Origin: CAZYVU01 sp964651435
GTDB taxonomy: Bacteria > Desulfobacterota > Syntrophorhabdia > Syntrophorhabdales > CAYQXL01
Assembly (NCBI GenBank): GCA_964651435.1
Contig: CAZYVU010000033.1
Coordinates: forward strand, 1-35,984
Length of the DNA stretch: 35,984 nt
Direction of reading: 5' to 3'
Positions 32,400-35,984 of the stretch are shown one piece after another. Positions within the stretch are counted from its first letter, which is position 1, and the number at the start of each line of letters is the position of its first letter. The notes beneath the pieces are model-generated. The model saw only the letters and a list, made by a program, of their open reading frames with translations, was not told the DNA's origin and did not search any database. The position numbers and the translations under genes are program-made.

Positions 32400-32609
32400 A
32401 TGGGCATGAAAAGTCTGTCATCCTTCTGCGACCTTTCCTGCCGGTACGCCAAGACCCCTGACGAAGAAGGTTTGGACGGGTCCGGAAGCTGCCGGACATT
32501 CACGGCAATCTACTGCACGAAAAAGAAGTGTCCGGTGGCGAAGGCCATGCCCTGCACCATGAAACGGGAAAGGCCCACCGGCTGCAACGGCATGCCTGAC
32601 AAGGCCTGA
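32400..32609 (+). CDS. cysteine-rich small protein (69 aa) after pyrC
   Basis: No family is recognised. The product has seven cysteines at residues 10, 14, 31, 39, 44, 52 and 62, including CDLSC and CTKKKC, a layout that suggests metal or cluster binding. It is basic and without a signal peptide. ATG 32400 follows GAGG at nine bases; ATG 32406 and TTG 32385 are alternatives. It starts 19 bases after the pyrC stop, on the same strand, so probably forms the last gene of the pyr transcript. It ends 36 bases before the end of the convergent ABC-F gene. Confidence 0.6.
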   Translation: MGMKSLSSFCDLSCRYAKTPDEEGLDGSGSCRTFTAIYCTKKKCPVAKAMPCTMKRERPTGCNGMPDKA

Positions 32610-32645
32610 CCCTTCCTCCCTCTTTCACCGTCCTCCCGTAGTTTA

Positions 32646-34517
32646 CTAATTGTTTCCGCCCTCTTCCAGGTCCTTCATGCGTCGCTCAAAGACCTGCGCC
32701 TCCCTTTCGTAAAGGACCGACACCTGCTCCAGCTCATCGAAGAGGGTCTCCACCAGCTTTTTCCCGTCGTGGATAGATATGGAAAGCCCGACGATCTTCC
32801 GGCCGTCTCCTATCTCGCTTGCCCTTTGGAGTTCTTCCTCCTCCCGCCCGATACGGTCCTCCAGCTCGATAATCTCCCTTTCCACGGTATCGATCTTGCC
32901 CTTCAGCGGCTTAAGCACGCGGGACCGCTCGTTGATCAGGCCCGCCTTGAGCCTTTTAGCGTTCTTGCGGCTCCAGGCGTCATTCTCCTTACCCTCCCTG
33001 ACACTCTGCCCCGCCTCTGGCGCCGCCTCTTCCTCCCAACCCACGCGCCCGAGAAAGTCCCCATAGGTACCCTCGAAGACCGAGACATCCTGTCCGTCGA
33101 AAACGATGAGACGCTCGGCGATGGCGTTGAGGATCATTTCGCTGTGCGTGGCTATGATAACGGCCCCGGGGAAGGCGTCGAGGGCCTCGACGAGGGAATC
33201 GATGGACTCCATATCAAGGTGGTTCGTGGGCTCGTCCAGGACAAGCAAGTTGCACGGCGTGGCCATCAGTTTGCCCAGAAGCACCCTGCTTCTCTCACCC
33301 CCCGAGAGCACACCGATCCTCTTCAGGGCCTTGTCCCCATCAAAGAGCATAATGCCGCAGATGGTTCTCGTCTCCTTCTTGCGACCGGCGGGTACCACCG
33401 ACGAGACCTCCTCTTCAACGGTGTTGTCCCCGTTGAGGCCGTCGATGCCTGCTTGGCCGAAATAGCCCGTTACGACGTGTTCATGGACCGCTACGGTGCC
33501 GGCAACGGGGGCAAGCCCTCCGGTCAGCAGGTTGAGCAAGGTGGTCTTGCCCTTCCCGTTCTTTCCGACGACGCCGATGCGGTCCCTCCTGCCGACGGCG
33601 ACGGTTAGGTTTCGAATGAGAGGCTTGCCCTCCTCGTATCCGAAAGCGAGCCCTGATGTCTCCAACACCCACTTGCCTTGAAAAGGAAGGGAAGGAAATT
33701 CAAATTCGAGAGACCTCTCCGCCTTCATCTTGGACAGCGAACCCCTTCTGGCAAGGGCCTTGATTTTTGACTGCACGGCCTTTGCCCGCGTTGCCTGGGC
33801 CCGGAACCGGCTGATAAACTGCTCCAGCTCTTTTCTTCGCCGCTCTTCGTTGACGCGCGTCTTTTCATAGACCTCTTCTTCTTCTAATATCTGACCGTAG
33901 AGCTTCTCTGTGGGGCCCGCCACCTTCCGGATTCCCTGTCTCACTATGCCCATGGTATGGGTGGCTACGCTATCCATAAACTGTCGGTCGTGGGTGATAA
34001 TGATGAGGCTCCTCTTCCAGTTCCTCAGGAAACCTTGGAGCCACCGGATGGAAACGATGTCAAGATAGTTCGTTGGTTCGTCGAGGAGGAGCAGGTCGGG
34101 CTCCGAGGCGAGCAGTCGTGCCAGACTGAGGCGGACCTGAAATCCGCTGGAGAGCCGCAGTGGATGCATCGGAAAGTCGGTCGGGGTGAAGCCCAGACCC
34201 TGAAGGATGGCCTTGACCCTATAGCTCTGATCGGCACCATCGTCGCTGGGACGAAGGTTGCGACAACCTTCCTCCAGGACCGTGGGAGCCATGAAATCGA
34301 TCGTCTGCGCAAGATGGCCCATCACTGTCCCCTTGGGAACGGCTATGGTGCCCCAGTCGGCCTCCTCGTAGCCAAGGAGCAGCCTGAAGAGCGTCGTCTT
34401 CCCGCTGCCGTTTCGTCCCACAAGCCCCACGCGGTCCCACGAGCCGATGGCAAAGGAAACGTTGTCGAAGAGGATATGGGTCCCGTAGGACTTACTAAGG
34501 CCGGTAACAGTGATCAT
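32646..34517 (-). CDS. ABC-F family ATPase
   Basis: A 623-aa soluble protein with two ABC domains and no membrane part. First domain: Walker A GRNGSGKT (34-41), signature LSSGF (a variant of LSGGQ), Walker B LLLLDEPTNYLD. Second: Walker A GKNGKGKT, signature LSGGERSR, Walker B LLVLDEPTNHLD. The linker between them (about 220-290, charged and coiled-coil) and a C-terminal coiled-coil (about 510-615) resemble Uup/YheS-type ABC-F proteins, which act on ribosomes at the E site. Starts five bases after the ribF stop, so translated from the same mRNA. Not distinguishable from sequence whether it is a resistance factor or a housekeeping factor; context suggests the latter. Confidence 0.93.
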   Translation of the reverse strand: MITVTGLSKSYGTHILFDNVSFAIGSWDRVGLVGRNGSGKTTLFRLLLGYEEADWGTIAVPKGTVMGHLAQTIDFMAPTVLEEGCRNLRPSDDGADQSYRVKAILQGLGFTPTDFPMHPLRLSSGFQVRLSLARLLASEPDLLLLDEPTNYLDIVSIRWLQGFLRNWKRSLIIITHDRQFMDSVATHTMGIVRQGIRKVAGPTEKLYGQILEEEEVYEKTRVNEERRRKELEQFISRFRAQATRAKAVQSKIKALARRGSLSKMKAERSLEFEFPSLPFQGKWVLETSGLAFGYEEGKPLIRNLTVAVGRRDRIGVVGKNGKGKTTLLNLLTGGLAPVAGTVAVHEHVVTGYFGQAGIDGLNGDNTVEEEVSSVVPAGRKKETRTICGIMLFDGDKALKRIGVLSGGERSRVLLGKLMATPCNLLVLDEPTNHLDMESIDSLVEALDAFPGAVIIATHSEMILNAIAERLIVFDGQDVSVFEGTYGDFLGRVGWEEEAAPEAGQSVREGKENDAWSRKNAKRLKAGLINERSRVLKPLKGKIDTVEREIIELEDRIGREEEELQRASEIGDGRKIVGLSISIHDGKKLVETLFDELEQVSVLYEREAQVFERRMKDLEEGGNN

Positions 34518-34522
34518 GGGGA

Positions 34523-35479
34523 TTAAAGGCCGGTGAAATGCTCCCGGGCGCGCCGGACGTCAAAATCGATCTGTTCGGCAAGGGCATCGACACAGGAGAA
34601 CCTAACTTCGTCGCGAAGCCTCTTTTGGAAGTAAACCGCCACGTCCTTGCCGTACAGGTCTCCCTGCCAATCCAGAATATGGGTCTCGATGGAGAGCCTT
34701 TCTCCTCCGAATGTCGGATTATATCCTATGTTGGTCACCGCGGGAAGCCGTTGCCCGCCGGCCCCCGACGGCTTCAGGCCGCTCTCCCCCGAAACCTCCA
34801 CCTCAGTAACATAGACGCCCCTGGCAGGGACCAGCTCGAAATCGGTAGCAAGGTTGATTGTGGGAAACCCGAGGGGGGTTCCCCTTCCGGCACCCTTCAC
34901 GACCCGGCCCTCAATCACGTAGGGCCTTCCGAGAAAGAGGGCCAACCGTTCCATCTCGCCGCTCTCAATCATGATCCTGATCCGGTGGCTGCTGATTCTC
35001 GCGCCGTCAATAGTGACGGCCTCCACGATCTCAAAATCCCAGCCATACCGCTCGGCAAGGACCCTGAGCAGTTGCACATCGCCCTTTCCCCCTTCGCCGA
35101 ACCGGAAATCATGGCCGATCACAAGAGCCCTGATGCGCAGCCTTTCGACGAGGACGTCCTCGACAAAACGCTCCGGAGCCGTCGACCGGAATGCCTCTGT
35201 AAACGGAAGCACCCACAGAACATCGACACCCGCTTCGCCGATAAGGCGCCGCTTCAGGGTAAGAGGTGTAATCGTGCGAATGTGTCGCTCCGGCTTCACG
35301 ACGGTGCCCGGGTGGGGATCAAAGGTCATGAGCATCGAAGTGCCCGACAAACGTATCGCCCTCTCCTTCACCTTTTCGATAATGTGACGGTGCCCCACGT
35401 GAAGGCCGTCATAGTTACCGATGGTAAGCACAGGGTTGGGAAAAAGCCGTGGAGTGTCGAGAGATTCGAAAACTTTCAT
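34523..35479 (-). CDS. ribF: bifunctional riboflavin kinase/FAD synthetase
   Basis: A 318-aa protein making FMN then FAD. The N-terminal FAD synthetase shows GNYDGLHVGH (21-30), VIGHDFRFG and SSHRIR; the C-terminal flavokinase domain carries GAGRGTPLGFPTINLA. Length is normal. The ATG at 35479 has AAGGGG seven bases upstream. It is divergent from the tRNA-Leu gene and followed by the ABC-F gene. Confidence 0.96.
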   Translation of the reverse strand: MKVFESLDTPRLFPNPVLTIGNYDGLHVGHRHIIEKVKERAIRLSGTSMLMTFDPHPGTVVKPERHIRTITPLTLKRRLIGEAGVDVLWVLPFTEAFRSTAPERFVEDVLVERLRIRALVIGHDFRFGEGGKGDVQLLRVLAERYGWDFEIVEAVTIDGARISSHRIRIMIESGEMERLALFLGRPYVIEGRVVKGAGRGTPLGFPTINLATDFELVPARGVYVTEVEVSGESGLKPSGAGGQRLPAVTNIGYNPTFGGERLSIETHILDWQGDLYGKDVAVYFQKRLRDEVRFSCVDALAEQIDFDVRRAREHFTGL

Positions 35480-35489
35480 CTATTGCCCC

Positions 35490-35518
35490 TTGACATCATT
35501 CGTTGATGTGGATATAAC
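35490..35518 (+). promoter_or_regulatory. promoter for tRNA-Leu
   Basis: Consensus TTGACA (35490-35495), exactly 17 bases, then TATAAC (35513-35518, 5 of 6). The spacer includes the inverted repeat ACATCA/TGATGT (35493-35498, 35504-35509). The tRNA starts 17 bases after the -10. Confidence 0.75.
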
Positions 35519-35534
35519 TCTTACCTAACATAAT

Positions 35535-35618
35535 GCCGAAGTGGCGGAATTGGTAGACGCGCTAGGTTCAGGGTCTAGTAGGCGCACGTCTGTGCGGGTT
35601 CGAGTCCCGCCTTCGGCA
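35535..35618 (+). tRNA. tRNA-Leu (CAG)
   Basis: Acceptor arms GCCGAAG (35535-35541) and CTTCGGC (35611-35617) pair fully, with A at 35618 as discriminator. The anticodon loop TTCAGGG gives anticodon CAG at 35569-35571. A long variable arm, typical of type II tRNA-Leu, and a T-arm GCGGGTTCGAGTCCCGC follow. CCA is not encoded. Confidence 0.95.
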
Positions 35619-35686
35619 TTCTTTTGTTATCGATTTAACCAGAAACAGCGACGAAAAATCAAGTAACCGCTAAAGCAACCCGCCCC

Positions 35687-35752
35687 TGGTTTGGTTTGTC
35701 TGGTTTGTCTGGTTTGTTTGGTTTGTCTGGTTTGTCTGGTTTGTCTGGTTTG
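35687..35752. repeat. 9-bp tandem repeat, unit TGGTTTGTC
   Basis: Six consecutive full copies of TGGTTTGTC run from 35692 to 35745 (the third copy ends in T), with partial units on both sides. It lies about 70 bases after the tRNA-Leu, inside the 366-bp stretch (35619-35984) that holds no gene. No coding role is supported. Confidence 0.9.
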
Positions 35753-35776
35753 CAGCGAACCCAGCATCCCTTTCCT

Positions 35777-35799
35777 CATTCACTCATTTACTCAATCAC
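35777..35799. repeat. simple sequence shared with 10315-10370
   Basis: TCATTCACTCATTTACTCAA leads into TCAC; the words CACTCATTTAC and ACTCAATCAC are identical to those at 10360-10370 and 10315-10324. It sits between the 9-bp repeat and the palindromic element. Confidence 0.55.
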
Positions 35800-35888
35800 T
35801 GATGAACCCGTAAAAAGTGGAAAATTAAGCTATTTTGTCATTCCCATGAAGATGGGAATCCAGTAGTTTCTATATGTTCTGGACCCCC
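35800..35888. mobile_element. palindromic MITE/REP-like element
   Basis: TGATGAACCCGTAAAAAGT (35800-35818) is close to an end sequence I associate with dispersed short repeats in deltaproteobacterial genomes, and is followed by the hairpin ATTCCCAT-GAAG-ATGGGAAT (35840-35859) and GGAATCCAGTAGTTTC, the form usual for 'CATTCCC...GGGAATCCAG' elements. No transposase is present. The far end appears replaced or interrupted by the C-rich repeat, so it may be truncated. Assignment rests on recall, not on a search. Confidence 0.5.
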
Positions 35889-35890
35889 GC

Positions 35891-35984
35891 TTCCCTTGCT
35901 CTCCGCTTCCCCTCTTCCCCCCATCTCCGTTTCCCCCCTTCCCTTGCTCTCCGCTTCCCCGTTTCCCCCCATCTCCGTTTCCCC
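35891..35984. repeat. 48-bp pyrimidine tandem repeat, cut by window end
   Basis: Copy 1 (35891-35938) and copy 2 (35939-35984, incomplete) match at 44 of 46 aligned bases. Each is made of related words such as CTCCGCTTCCCC and CTCCGTTTCCCC. The plus strand is almost pure pyrimidine. The array continues past the window. Confidence 0.85.

Noticed and set aside
34538..35506. Open frame of 322 codons opposite ribF
   Set aside because: ribF has all family motifs; this frame is a shadow.
35619..35984. Possible CRISPR array in the repeat-rich end of the window
   Set aside because: Units are directly adjacent without unique spacers, so these are tandem repeats and not CRISPR.

Overview
The window is chromosomal DNA from a Gram-negative bacterium. 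LptD, an LpxH-like phosphoesterase and a zinc-finger AccD point to an outer membrane with LPS. The GC-rich codon use, mix of GTG/TTG starts, several dicluster and QueG-like Fe-S proteins, and anaerobe-flavoured accessory genes suggest a deltaproteobacterial (Desulfobacterota/Syntrophorhabdales-like) anaerobe. That placement is inference from gene content; no rRNA is present. Genes are tightly packed, mostly housekeeping, and nothing looks like a prophage, CRISPR array or large island.

Layout. 1-605: the 5' end of a tRNA-Arg (minus) with an extended -10 promoter, and two small minus-strand genes (one a CxxC...CxxC protein). 793-2717: corA and a PP2C phosphatase. 2721-4286: a strong sigma70-type promoter, a decayed fragment of a LigD-type 3'-phosphoesterase domain, then an HDAC-family protein with an altered active site and an ATC-hydrolase/DUF6125-like protein. 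4380-6352: alanine dehydrogenase converging on prmA. 6534-9420: proS overlapping an M24 peptidase. 9467-14621 (minus): alpha/beta hydrolase, ileS, lspA, a 77-aa protein and a QueG-like Fe-S protein, with a simple-sequence patch between the last two.

14672-21163 (plus): accD-folC-lptD-rfbC-rfbB-lpxH-like, a chain that mixes fatty-acid, folate and envelope/LPS functions, linked by short overlaps or gaps. 21233-24415: tatD, an isochorismatase-fold hydrolase, a GerMN-domain protein and serS. 24402-29291 (minus): secD, secF and then a 771-aa HD-like/P-loop NTPase/winged-helix/HEAT protein of unknown role, the most unusual gene here. 29461-32609 (plus): a pyrimidine operon that starts with a dicluster ferredoxin, continues pyrR-pyrB-pyrC with ATGA junctions, and ends with a 7-cysteine miniprotein. 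32646-35479 (minus): ribF and an ABC-F ATPase.

35490-35984: a near-consensus promoter, tRNA-Leu(CAG), and then about 370 bp without a gene, holding a 9-bp tandem repeat, a pyrimidine-rich simple sequence, a palindromic MITE/REP-like element and a 48-bp tandem repeat that runs off the window. Words from this repeat patch recur at 10315-10370, so the same class of intergenic repeat is present at two sites.
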